Program-made: the position numbers and the translations under genes | Assembly (NCBI RefSeq): GCF_025639805.1 | Contig: NZ_CP106735.1 | Location: 1,924,001 to 1,988,000 of the forward strand | Reading direction: 5' to 3' | Origin: Reichenbachiella carrageenanivorans | GTDB lineage: Bacteria; Bacteroidota; Bacteroidia; Cytophagales; Cyclobacteriaceae | DNA length: 64,000 nt | Shown here: piece by piece, positions 43,086-52,225 of the stretch | Layout: each line of letters begins with the position of its first letter | Numbering within the stretch: the stretch's first letter is position 1 | The notes under the pieces: model-generated | Told to the model about the DNA's origin: nothing | Seen by the model: the letters and a program-made list of their open reading frames with translations, nothing else | The model's database searches: none

Positions 43086-46000
43086 ATGATGAAAAAAATT
43101 ACAATTTTAACCATCTCCTTGCTATGGACACTATTAGGACATGCGCAGTGGGAGTCGATCAATCCTGGTGCGGGAGGCCAGGTGCAAGATATCGTGTGCG
43201 ATCCCAATACGCCCAATCGGGTGTTTCTTGCTTCCGATATGGAAGGCATCTACGAGAGTTTGGACAACGGTCAGTCGTGGCATCCCAAAGGCCACCTCAA
43301 ACAAAACAGAGTGTATGCCGTGGCGGTTACCCCTGGCAATTCAAACAAAATGTTTGTAGGCACCTTATATGGTCTTGAGGTATCTAGCGATGGAGGAGAT
43401 CATTTCGATTTGGTGGGTATTTCCAAAAAGTTTTCGATCGGCGCCATAGCGGTGAGTCCTTCCAATCCCAACCTGGTCATTGCGGCTGTAGGCTGGAGAG
43501 ACGATGGGGATTTTGCTGGCAATTTTGGAATGTCTAAAAATGGACAAATCATCACCTACAGATCTACCAATGGCGGAAGCACCTGGCAGCAAGTGAATGT
43601 AGGCGGATCGTCCGAGCGAAATGTGTACAGCATCCAGTTCGAAAAAAACAATGCCAATGTAGCCTACATGGGTACTTCGCAAGGAGTGTTCAAAACCACC
43701 AACGGCGGTTCATCTTGGTTTGCCTTGGGAGGCAATCCCGGCACCAATACTGGTGTGGCGCTAAGTCCAAACGGCCAGACTTTGTACGGCACATTCAATC
43801 ATGACCTCTATGTGACAAGTACCTCATCGATCAACTGGCAATTGAAAATGTCAGGATTGGATGGTAGTGCCAACTACTGGTATCCAGAAGTCGATCCTAG
43901 ATCCACTGGATCATCTCACAAAGTAACGATGGCAATTCTAGGCAGCCGCCCAGGTCTGTACGAAGGCACCTTCAACTGGAGCGGCAACAACCTATCCAGC
44001 TATTCTTGGAAGAAAATCTGGGAAGGAGTAAGCGGGTATGATACGGGTTGGGATCAGGCCACGCCAAACCCGAGAGTGGCTCACTATACGCCTACTACCT
44101 GGTCTAGGGCGCTATGGTCTACCACCAATCAAACCATCTTTCAGGCAACACCAAATAGCTCGACTTGGGGCTGGAATTGGAACAACAAGTATTGTATTCC
44201 AAACAACAACTTCAACCTGGGTGGCAATCCTACCTATGCGAGTAGAGGCACGGCCAGTACCTATACCTACGATATTGCCATGCACGACAACTACATGATA
44301 CAAACCATGGCCGACAATGGCTGGGTAGAAAGCTGGGATGGAGGCTACTCCTGGAGCAATATGCAAATGCGCTGGAAAGGCCAGCAGTCTGATGCCCAAA
44401 GTGTAGACATAGGCTATGACAATGGCAAGTACATCGCCATCACCGAATCAGCTCCTAGCTGCTATGGTGGCGCTTGTTTTACAGGCGGTCGACTTTGGAC
44501 CAAAATATTGAATACGCATTCTCCGTCCGACGAATGGGTACAAGTAGCCAATAGTGTGAAAGGGGCAGGCGGCCAGATCAATGGCGGTCAGTACCGTGAC
44601 ATCGCCGTATCGCCAGTCAAACGAGATCGTGTGTTTGCCGCGAGCAACGACAACGGCGTGTACTTGATAGACGATCTGTGGGCTGCTGCCAATGGTGCTA
44701 GCAATCTGCAGTACATCGGTATGGCTGGTATCCGTACCAAGAAAATAGCCCCACACCCTACTAATGCAGACGTGGTATTCATCTCTTCTAATAGTGGTGG
44801 AGGCCAGGGTGTATACAAAGGACAAAAAAATGGAGGCAGCTGGAGTTTCAATAAAATCCTGGACGGATCAGGCTGGGATGCCGAAGTGGATGTGTGGGAG
44901 CACAATGGACAAGTATACCTCTTCTATTTTGGAAATATAGGGGGTGAATACAAAGGCATGCTATCCATGGATCAGGGCAACTCTTGGAACACCGTCATTA
45001 CTTCGGCTACTGCCAAAGGACTGAATACGCCAAGCTGGTATGGACAGGTGTCTGGTGATTTTCGATTCCAAAGCAAGGGTGGAATAGCTGGGTATGACAA
45101 TAAGATTATTGTCAACTATTATGACCACCGTCAGCAACAGACCTATGGCGTGTATCGTGGTACCATCAATGGTAGCAACAATGTGTCTTGGGAAAATTGG
45201 TCTGGAGATATTCACTTTGGTGGATTCACATCGGCAAGAGTAAAAGTAGCCTCCGATGGCAAGAGATATTTCATTGCGTCTACCGCAGGAGCGGGCGCAG
45301 TACGAAGAGAAATAGATGGGACGGGTACGATAGTGCCTACCAGCGTTTCTATCAGTGGATGTTCTGGCAGTGCATTATCTGTAGGAGCTACTATGAATCT
45401 CAATGAAACGGTGTCGCCTTCCAATGCCACCAACAAGTCTGTGAGCTGGAGCTCTAGCAATACCAGCGTGGCTACAGTGAGTAGTAGTGGACTAGTTACA
45501 GCGGTGGCAGCAGGGTCTGCCACCATCACCGTCACCACCAACAGCGGCAACAAAACGGCAACTTGCGGGGTGACCGTATCCGGTGGCTCTGGAGGAGGAT
45601 GCTCCAATCCTAATTTGGTCAGCAATGGCGAATTTGATAGTGGCGTCTCCGACTGGAATCTGTATGTAAATACCGGCGCGAGCGCCAATGCTTCATCGTC
45701 GCAAGTCTCGGGCGCAGGATTGTCTGGGAGCCAAGCGGCTAAGGTGACCATTAGCAATGGTGGTGGTGGCAACAATGACGTACAGTTTTACAAGGTGATT
45801 GGTACGCTTCAGAGTGGAAAGACTTACACTGTTTCTTTCAAAGCCAAATCTTCGTCGAATCGAAGCATCACGGCCGGAATACTCAAAGACATTTCGCCTT
45901 GGACTGGGTACAAATACGAAACCATCAATTTGACTAATGCAGTGACGGATTACAGTTTTGAATTCGCCATGAGCGCCAACGAGAGCAATGCCAGAATTGA

Positions 46001-47672
46001 CTTCTTTATGGGTGGAGGAAATCCTGATGTATGGATAGATGCGGTATTGGTTCAGGAAAAATGTGAAGGTGGCACAGGGCCAATTCTCCAGACAGGAGTG
46101 ACTATTAGTGGCTGTTCGGGAAGTGCACTGAGCATAGGCGCTACCATGGATCTCGACGAGTCCGTTTCACCAAGCAATGCAGACGACAAGTCTGTGACGT
46201 GGAGCTCGTCCAATACGAGCGTAGCTACCGTAAATGGAAGTGGTGTGGTGACAGCTGTAGCGGCTGGTTCGGCCACCATCACCGTGACTACGAATAGCGC
46301 TAATAAAACGGCCAGTTGCAATGTGACAGTAAGCGCACCGAGTGGAGGTAATTCATTGACCATTCGAGCCAGACTCACTGGCGGCAGCAGTGATAATCTG
46401 CAAGTACGTGTAAATGACAATACGGTGCATACCTTCTCAATTTCAGGAAGCTCATTTGCTAATTATACGACTTCTCTTTCCATTGCCGGAAACCTAAAAA
46501 TCTATTTTCCGGACAACGGAACAGATATCGAGGTGGATTATATCATTGTAGATGGGGTGACCTATCAGGCTGAAGATCAGCCTATCAATACCAGTGCTTG
46601 GCAGAATGGCTCTTGTGGAGGTGGTGGCTTTAGCCAATGGATGCATTGCCCAGGCTATATAGATTTTGGTAGCCTCAATGGAGGTGGATCTAATGTGTCC
46701 GTTTCAGGTGTGGTGATCGGCAATTGTAGTTCGCCTAGTTTATCTGTAGGAGCCACTTTCGATTTCAACGAGACCGTGTCGCCGTCCAATGCCACCAACA
46801 AGTCAGTGACCTGGAATTCGTCCAACACCAATGTGGCCACAGTGAATGGCAGCGGTGTAGTGACTACAGTATCTCCAGGTTCGGCCAATATTACGGTGGT
46901 GACTGCCGACGGCGGTTTTTCAGCGGGTTGTATGGTGACAGTCACTGGCGGAGGAGGTGCTTCTTCTTATCGCTATTTAAGAGTGACGGCTTATGGTACA
47001 GTACAGTTGGAATCTACCATTCAGCAAATTCACTGGCTAGTCGGTAGTGCAGACTATCCAAATCCCAAAATCACTTGGAATACGCAAGGACAGGTGACTT
47101 CCAGCAACAACGCCAGCAATGACTATGCGGCCTATGATAATACCAATGGTGGATGGGCTGTAGGCACGAGCTATCCGGCTTGGATCACGATCGACTTGGG
47201 TGCAGGCAATGAAATTCTGCCAACAGAAATCCAGATCAAAGCCAATGCGGCCAACAGAGGATTCTCTGCTTTCGATTGCCACGGATCCAATGACAACAGC
47301 AATTGGACGATGCTGCATAGCGAAAGCGGATTGACCAGTGCGGACTATCCCAATACCTGGGGAAACTTTAGTTTCGGTAGCAGTGGAAGACTGCGCGATG
47401 CTGAATCTGAAAAGTCAGCTGATTTGAACACCCAAGTGGTGTATCCAAATCCATTGAAACAGGGTCAAACGCTGACGATCCTTTTGCAAAAGTCAGCGCA
47501 GTTTGTCGAGATTATAACGCTACAAGGCAAAGAGGTCTTGAAAGTTGATGTGACTGGTCTGGATCAGTATCAAGTGCTGATCGATGAGCGCCACTTTACC
47601 AGCCGCGGATTATATCTGATCCGTATCAAGAGCGGAGATGACTTCATCACCAAAAAACTGTCTATTAAGTAG
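43086..47672 (+). CDS. Giant secreted Asp-box propeller protein with CBM4/9, CBM60, discoidin, BID_2 modules and T9SS domain
   Basis: A 1528-residue secreted protein. After a Sec signal ending GHAQ, the propeller (~22-745) opens with WESINPGAGGQVQDI and SDMEGIYESLDNGQSW, has several Asp boxes, and carries the family signature RGTASTYTYDIAMHDNYMIQ (~385-405). Then come a BID_2 domain (~750-835), a CBM4/9-like jelly-roll (~840-995), a second BID_2 (~1002-1083), a Ca-dependent CBM60/CBM36-like module (~1088-1200, DNGTDIEVDYIIVDG...QAEDQ...NGSCGGGG), a third BID_2 (~1204-1287), an F5/8 (discoidin/CBM32-like) domain (~1295-1435), and a T9SS sorting domain. No assigned glycosidase family is recognised. 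It is probably an endo-acting enzyme or lyase, but function is inference. Confidence 0.83.
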   Translation: MMKKITILTISLLWTLLGHAQWESINPGAGGQVQDIVCDPNTPNRVFLASDMEGIYESLDNGQSWHPKGHLKQNRVYAVAVTPGNSNKMFVGTLYGLEVSSDGGDHFDLVGISKKFSIGAIAVSPSNPNLVIAAVGWRDDGDFAGNFGMSKNGQIITYRSTNGGSTWQQVNVGGSSERNVYSIQFEKNNANVAYMGTSQGVFKTTNGGSSWFALGGNPGTNTGVALSPNGQTLYGTFNHDLYVTSTSSINWQLKMSGLDGSANYWYPEVDPRSTGSSHKVTMAILGSRPGLYEGTFNWSGNNLSSYSWKKIWEGVSGYDTGWDQATPNPRVAHYTPTTWSRALWSTTNQTIFQATPNSSTWGWNWNNKYCIPNNNFNLGGNPTYASRGTASTYTYDIAMHDNYMIQTMADNGWVESWDGGYSWSNMQMRWKGQQSDAQSVDIGYDNGKYIAITESAPSCYGGACFTGGRLWTKILNTHSPSDEWVQVANSVKGAGGQINGGQYRDIAVSPVKRDRVFAASNDNGVYLIDDLWAAANGASNLQYIGMAGIRTKKIAPHPTNADVVFISSNSGGGQGVYKGQKNGGSWSFNKILDGSGWDAEVDVWEHNGQVYLFYFGNIGGEYKGMLSMDQGNSWNTVITSATAKGLNTPSWYGQVSGDFRFQSKGGIAGYDNKIIVNYYDHRQQQTYGVYRGTINGSNNVSWENWSGDIHFGGFTSARVKVASDGKRYFIASTAGAGAVRREIDGTGTIVPTSVSISGCSGSALSVGATMNLNETVSPSNATNKSVSWSSSNTSVATVSSSGLVTAVAAGSATITVTTNSGNKTATCGVTVSGGSGGGCSNPNLVSNGEFDSGVSDWNLYVNTGASANASSSQVSGAGLSGSQAAKVTISNGGGGNNDVQFYKVIGTLQSGKTYTVSFKAKSSSNRSITAGILKDISPWTGYKYETINLTNAVTDYSFEFAMSANESNARIDFFMGGGNPDVWIDAVLVQEKCEGGTGPILQTGVTISGCSGSALSIGATMDLDESVSPSNADDKSVTWSSSNTSVATVNGSGVVTAVAAGSATITVTTNSANKTASCNVTVSAPSGGNSLTIRARLTGGSSDNLQVRVNDNTVHTFSISGSSFANYTTSLSIAGNLKIYFPDNGTDIEVDYIIVDGVTYQAEDQPINTSAWQNGSCGGGGFSQWMHCPGYIDFGSLNGGGSNVSVSGVVIGNCSSPSLSVGATFDFNETVSPSNATNKSVTWNSSNTNVATVNGSGVVTTVSPGSANITVVTADGGFSAGCMVTVTGGGGASSYRYLRVTAYGTVQLESTIQQIHWLVGSADYPNPKITWNTQGQVTSSNNASNDYAAYDNTNGGWAVGTSYPAWITIDLGAGNEILPTEIQIKANAANRGFSAFDCHGSNDNSNWTMLHSESGLTSADYPNTWGNFSFGSSGRLRDAESEKSADLNTQVVYPNPLKQGQTLTILLQKSAQFVEIITLQGKEVLKVDVTGLDQYQVLIDERHFTSRGLYLIRIKSGDDFITKKLSIK

Positions 47673-47693
47673 TTTGATGATGATTTGAATAGG

Positions 47694-47727
47694 AAGAACC
47701 TTAGACAGTCCGCTGTCTAAGGTTCTT
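47694..47727 (+). terminator. Intrinsic terminator after the 1528-residue propeller gene
   Basis: A perfect 15-base stem (AAGAACCTTAGACAG / CTGTCTAAGGTTCTT) with a four-base loop (TCCG) sits 20 bases past the stop codon. Confidence 0.8.
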
Positions 47728-47814
47728 TGCATTTAAAAATGTGCAGTCAATTCTTCTCTTGCCCTTCATGCAATTGACGTATCATTGTTTTTCATTCTAT
47801 CATAAAACAAACGC

Positions 47815-49257
47815 ATGAAAAGAAGGGATTTTATCATTAAAAATGGGATAGCCGCTACAGGCCTTAGTGTACTGCCAAGCATCAGTTTGGCTTCAGATGG
47901 GTTGGCAACGGACGAAAAATATGTGTCTAATCGGCCGCCGAAAAACAAGCGAACATTTACGAGTACGGCAATCGAAAATGAAATCAAATCCATTAAAAAG
48001 AAAATAGCCGACGACGAACTCGCCTGGCTTTTCGAAAATTGCTACCCCAATACCTTGGACACTACGGTGGACTATGAAGTAATCGATGGTAAGCCAGATA
48101 CCTTCATTATCACTGGCGATATAGATGCGATGTGGCTCCGCGATAGCACGGCCCAGGTATGGCCGTACATGAGTTTGATCAATAAAGATGAGGGCATAAA
48201 AAAGCTGGTGGCGGGCTTGATCAACAGACAAGTGAAATGCATCCTAAAAGACCCTTATGCCAATGCCTTTTACAAAGACCTGACTAAAGAATCTCATTGG
48301 AAAAGTGACCAGCCATCGCCCATATCTGGCGTACATGAGCGCAAGTGGGAGATCGATTCGCTTTGCTATGTGGTGCGGTTGTCCGAAGGATATTATCGTG
48401 CTACTGGTGATGCGTCGATATTCGATAGCGACTGGGATGAAGCCATGCGCACGGTGTATGATGTGCTGCGTACCGAGCAGCGCAAAGACGGAGAATCACC
48501 CTATCGCTTCAAACGCGTATCCTATGGCATGATCGATGCCCCTGTATTCGACGGTACCGGTAGACCGATCAAACCTGTGGGGCTGATTGTGTCGGCTTTT
48601 CGTCCTTCAGACGATGCCACCATGTATCCCTTTTTGATTCCGTCTAATATTTTTGCGGCCATCTCATTGCGTCAGCTGCATGGCCTATATACCAATGTGC
48701 GCAAGGAGCCAGCTTTTGCGTCTGATTGTTTGGCATTCGCCAATGAAGTGGATGCTGCGATCAAACAATACGCCATTGCGGAGCATCTGGATTTCGGTCA
48801 GATATATGCCTACGAGGTAGATGGCTTTGGCAATAAACTCTATATGGACGATGCGAATGTGCCTTCTTTGATGTCCTTGGCTTATTTGGACGATCAGTAT
48901 AAAAGCGATCCGATATACACTAACACCAGAAATTTCTTGCTGAGTGAAAACAACCCGTATTTTTTGAAAGGGACGGCAGCAGAAGGCCAAGCCAGTCCAC
49001 ATACTGGCAAAGAGAAAATTTGGCCCATGGGAATCATACTCCGCGCCATGACGAGCACGGATGATCAAGAAATTACGAATTGTTTGAAGATGCTAAAGGC
49101 CACACATGCCGATACTGGCTTTATGCATGAGGCTTTTCATAAGGATGATCCCACGGATTTCAACAGGTCTTGGTTTGCCTGGGCCAATACGTTGTTTGGT
49201 GAGCTCATCGTAAAGATCCATACCGAACGGCCACATTTGCTAAAACAGACCTTTTAG
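47815..49257 (+). CDS. GH125 exo-alpha-1,6-mannosidase
   Basis: A 480-residue enzyme of the GH125 family, which are metal-independent, inverting exo-alpha-1,6-mannosidases with an (alpha/alpha)6 barrel. The stretch ITGDIDAMWLRDSTAQVWPY (~100), SAFRPSDDATMYPFLIPSN (~263) and FMHEAFHKDDP (~440) match the family. The N-terminus MKRRDFIIKNGIAATGLS resembles a twin-arginine (Tat) signal, and no lipobox is present. Together with the GH92 gene at 3.4 kb it provides two different alpha-mannosidase activities, so the target glycan should contain alpha-mannose. It opens a run of esterase and epimerase genes. Confidence 0.92.
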   Translation: MKRRDFIIKNGIAATGLSVLPSISLASDGLATDEKYVSNRPPKNKRTFTSTAIENEIKSIKKKIADDELAWLFENCYPNTLDTTVDYEVIDGKPDTFIITGDIDAMWLRDSTAQVWPYMSLINKDEGIKKLVAGLINRQVKCILKDPYANAFYKDLTKESHWKSDQPSPISGVHERKWEIDSLCYVVRLSEGYYRATGDASIFDSDWDEAMRTVYDVLRTEQRKDGESPYRFKRVSYGMIDAPVFDGTGRPIKPVGLIVSAFRPSDDATMYPFLIPSNIFAAISLRQLHGLYTNVRKEPAFASDCLAFANEVDAAIKQYAIAEHLDFGQIYAYEVDGFGNKLYMDDANVPSLMSLAYLDDQYKSDPIYTNTRNFLLSENNPYFLKGTAAEGQASPHTGKEKIWPMGIILRAMTSTDDQEITNCLKMLKATHADTGFMHEAFHKDDPTDFNRSWFAWANTLFGELIVKIHTERPHLLKQTF

Positions 49258-49285
49258 ATATTACCTGTTGATTAAACATCATCAT

Positions 49286-50203
49286 ATGAAATCATATATA
49301 ATACTTACCCTTTGTTTACTTGTAGTTGCCAGTAAGAGCTTTGGACAAGGAACGACACTCTCACTCTGGGAAGGCAAAGTGCCCAATCAGCGGGTCACGG
49401 ACGAGCAAGAAACTCGCAGGCAGGATGATATATTTTGGGTAGGCAATGTGCAAGCGCCTGCCTTGGACGTGTATCTGCCTGCGCCCAGAGCAGCTACAGG
49501 TAAGGCGGTAATCATCTGCCCAGGGGGTGCCTATCATCACCTGGCATACGACTGGGAAGGAACAGATATTGCCAAGTGGTTTAATTCAAAAGGCATCACG
49601 GCGTTTGTGTTGAAATACAGATTGCCAGAATCAAAATCATTAGTCGAAAGACACAAAGCGCCACTACAAGATGCACAGCGAGCCATGAGGCTTGTGAGAA
49701 AAAATGCAAAGCAATGGAACATTGACCCAAGTCAAATCGGCATTATGGGCTTTTCGGCTGGTGGGCATTTGGCATCGACGCTAGGCACGCATTACGACGA
49801 GGTGCTCAGTACCCCACAGGATAGCATCGACGCGCTCAGCGCCAGACCCGATTTTATGATATTGGTCTATCCCGTCATCACTATGCAAGAAGCTTACACC
49901 CATACAGGGTCGAGAGACAACTTACTAGGGGCTAAGCCCGATACGTCTCTTCTGGACGAATATTCTAATGAATTGCATGTAAATGCCAATACGCCTCCGA
50001 CCTTCATCGTGCATGCTATGGATGATGAGCCCGTGCCTGTAATGAACAGTTTACTGTTTTACCAAGCCTTGGTCTCAAATGGTGTGATGTCGGAAGCTCA
50101 CTTTTATCCAGAAGGCGGGCACGGCTTTGCTTTAGCCATAGGCAAAGGGTATTTGCAAAACTGGCCCAATTTGCTTTTGGATTGGATAGACAGCTTGAAA
50201 TAA
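49286..50203 (+). CDS. Secreted alpha/beta-hydrolase, acetyl-esterase-like
   Basis: A protein of 305 residues with a Sec signal ending SFGQG. It has the alpha/beta-hydrolase landmarks CPGGAYHHLAYDWEG (~75, oxyanion), the nucleophile Ser in MGFSAGGHLAS (~150) and His in GGHGFAL (~280), like BD-FAE/acetyl-xylan-esterase-type enzymes of Bacteroidota. The ATG giving MKSYIILTL was chosen to leave a signal peptide. The last bases overlap the ATG of a second esterase gene (TAATG). The pair probably removes different ester groups. Confidence 0.86.
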   Translation: MKSYIILTLCLLVVASKSFGQGTTLSLWEGKVPNQRVTDEQETRRQDDIFWVGNVQAPALDVYLPAPRAATGKAVIICPGGAYHHLAYDWEGTDIAKWFNSKGITAFVLKYRLPESKSLVERHKAPLQDAQRAMRLVRKNAKQWNIDPSQIGIMGFSAGGHLASTLGTHYDEVLSTPQDSIDALSARPDFMILVYPVITMQEAYTHTGSRDNLLGAKPDTSLLDEYSNELHVNANTPPTFIVHAMDDEPVPVMNSLLFYQALVSNGVMSEAHFYPEGGHGFALAIGKGYLQNWPNLLLDWIDSLK

Positions 50204-51021
50204 TGAGATATACTTTTTTCATTTTGGTGATGACGATTATCTACACCCCAACGTGCTATGCACAAGAGAAAACACTATACAAGCAAGTGGATACTACGGA
50301 ATTATTCTTGGAGGTATATTATCCTAGTCAAGTAGAAGAAGCCAAAGCTTATCCTGCGTTGGTTTTCTTTTTTGGAGGAGGATGGATCAGTGGTGACCGA
50401 ATGCATTTTATCCATCATGCAGAGTATTTTGCTCAGAGGGGTTTAGTTTGTTTTTTAGTTGATTACCGAACTAAAAATCAAAACGGAACGACTCCTTTTG
50501 AGTCACTTAAGGATGCTAAATCTGCTATGAGATTCATTAGAAAAAATGCAGAAAGGTTCCATGTCGATTCGACTCAAATCATTGCTTCTGGTGGTTCGGC
50601 TGGGGGGCATTTGGCTGCTGCTACGGCATTAGTGGAGGGGTATAATGACGACGGGGATGATTCCTCTCAAAGTTGTATACCAGATGCATTGGTGCTTTTT
50701 AACCCAGTGATTGATAATGGCCCTGGAGGATATGGGTATGGAAGAATCGGAGAAGATTACAGGTTCTTTTCTCCACTACACAATATCAAAAAAGGAGCTC
50801 CTCCTACGCTTATCATGCTAGGTACTAATGACAAGCTTATTCCAGTAGTAACGGCTCAGTATTATCAAAAAGTAATGGATGTGGTCGGAAGTAGGTGTGA
50901 TTTGCGCCTATATGAAGGAGGAACGCATGGGTTTTTCAACTATGGGCATGGCAAGTTTTATGAGCAAACGTTGATGGATGTAGATAGCTTTTTAGTTTCT
51001 CTGGGATACCTCAACAAGTAA
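50203..51021 (+). CDS. Secreted alpha/beta-hydrolase, carbohydrate esterase-like
   Basis: A 272-residue exported alpha/beta-hydrolase of the hormone-sensitive-lipase/BD-FAE type. It shows FFGGGWISGD (oxyanion, ~55), the nucleophile Ser in ASGGSAGGHLAAA (~127) and His in YEGGTHGFFN (~250). The ATG overlapping the previous stop (TAATG) gives a signal peptide ending CYAQ; a longer frame starting earlier would spoil it. It follows another esterase and precedes an aldose epimerase. Deacetylase or feruloyl-esterase-type activities occur in the family; the ester is unknown. Confidence 0.86.
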   Translation: MRYTFFILVMTIIYTPTCYAQEKTLYKQVDTTELFLEVYYPSQVEEAKAYPALVFFFGGGWISGDRMHFIHHAEYFAQRGLVCFLVDYRTKNQNGTTPFESLKDAKSAMRFIRKNAERFHVDSTQIIASGGSAGGHLAAATALVEGYNDDGDDSSQSCIPDALVLFNPVIDNGPGGYGYGRIGEDYRFFSPLHNIKKGAPPTLIMLGTNDKLIPVVTAQYYQKVMDVVGSRCDLRLYEGGTHGFFNYGHGKFYEQTLMDVDSFLVSLGYLNK

Positions 51022-51054
51022 TGCAACCTAAATTTTCTTAAAAAGAAAGACTAC

Positions 51055-52173
51055 ATGAATCAATTGAATATTTCATTTACGTTAATAATTTTATGTATTT
51101 CTTGTCGCCAGAATCCAGAGGCGATAAAATTGATTGACAATGCTAATTTTCAAGAGGTAGTCGATGAGAAAGACGTGGATTTATATACGTTGAAAAATCA
51201 ATCCGGCCTAACCGCCCAAATCACGAATTATGGCGGTAGAGTAGTGAGCTTATGGGTACCCGATAAAAATGGAAATTTTGCTGATATTGTATTGGGTTAT
51301 GATTCCCTGCAAGGTTATTTGGTATCCAGCGAAATTTATTTCGGGGCACTGATCGGGCGATACGGCAATCGAATAAACAAGGGGCAGTTTACACTTCAAG
51401 ATTCTACCTACTCACTGGCAACCAATAATGGCGACCATCATCTGCATGGTGGCGACAAAGGTTTCAACAATGTCGTTTGGGATGCCATTCAGGTTTCTGA
51501 TGTAGAGTTGAAACTGCATTATCTGTCGAAAGATGGCGAAGAAGGTTATCCTGGCAATTTAGATGTAGTAGTGACTTATAAACTGACAGATAATAATGAA
51601 TTGGAGATTAACTATGTAGCGACCACAGATCGGGCAACCCCTGTCAATCTTACTCATCATTCATTTTTCAACTTGCATGGGGCAGGCCAAGGCAGTATCA
51701 ATGATCACATATTGCAAATTAATGCAACAAAATACACCCCTGTGACAGATGGGCTTATCCCGACGGGTACGGTAGAGGAGGTTCTGAACACGCCGTTTGA
51801 TTTTACTGCGCCTATGCCAATTGGAGCACGAGTGAATAGCAATCATCAACAATTGAATTATGGCTATGGATATGATCACAATTTTATTTTGGATGGAGAG
51901 GGGATGAAATTGGCAGCCACTGTCGTAGATCCAATTTCTATGAGAAAAATGGAAGTATTTACAGATGAACCAGGTTTACAATTCTATGGGGGGAATTTTT
52001 TGAGTGGGAAAGAAGTAGGAAAAGGAGACTTGCCTTATGAGTATAGAACTGCCTTTTGTTTGGAAACCCAACATTTTCCAGACAGTCCTAACCAAGACCA
52101 TTTTCCTTCTACTATTTTAGCACCTGGCGAAACATATACTTCTACTTGCATCTATAAGTTCAGTGTGCAGTAG
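51055..52173 (+). CDS. Aldose 1-epimerase (mutarotase), lipoprotein
   Basis: A 372-residue GalM-family mutarotase with a lipoprotein signal (lipobox CISC, ~Cys17), so it acts outside the cytoplasm. Family marks are TNYGGRVVSLWVPD (~60), GRYGNRINKGQFTL (~105), the catalytic His in NLTHHSFFNLHG (~205) and the Glu in CLETQHFPDSPNQ (~345). It would speed anomer interconversion of sugars freed in the periplasm, helping uptake. It ends a run of genes with GH125 and two esterases and converges on a sulfatase gene. Confidence 0.92.
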   Translation: MNQLNISFTLIILCISCRQNPEAIKLIDNANFQEVVDEKDVDLYTLKNQSGLTAQITNYGGRVVSLWVPDKNGNFADIVLGYDSLQGYLVSSEIYFGALIGRYGNRINKGQFTLQDSTYSLATNNGDHHLHGGDKGFNNVVWDAIQVSDVELKLHYLSKDGEEGYPGNLDVVVTYKLTDNNELEINYVATTDRATPVNLTHHSFFNLHGAGQGSINDHILQINATKYTPVTDGLIPTGTVEEVLNTPFDFTAPMPIGARVNSNHQQLNYGYGYDHNFILDGEGMKLAATVVDPISMRKMEVFTDEPGLQFYGGNFLSGKEVGKGDLPYEYRTAFCLETQHFPDSPNQDHFPSTILAPGETYTSTCIYKFSVQ

Positions 52174-52225
52174 TCTCCAAGAGGGCATATTGCTGGAGAG
52201 TAGAGATCACAGTCAAACCATATAA

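Noticed and set aside
45212..45775. 187-codon minus-strand frame with Pro/Val/Leu-rich product
   Set aside because: Shadow of repetitive Ser/Thr/Gly-rich Ig and CBM modules of the real gene on the plus strand; same for frames at 46052-46420 and 16461-17036.
52174..52225. CTCCA/TGGAG pairing between convergent genes
   Set aside because: Five base pairs only and no T run; not a credible terminator.
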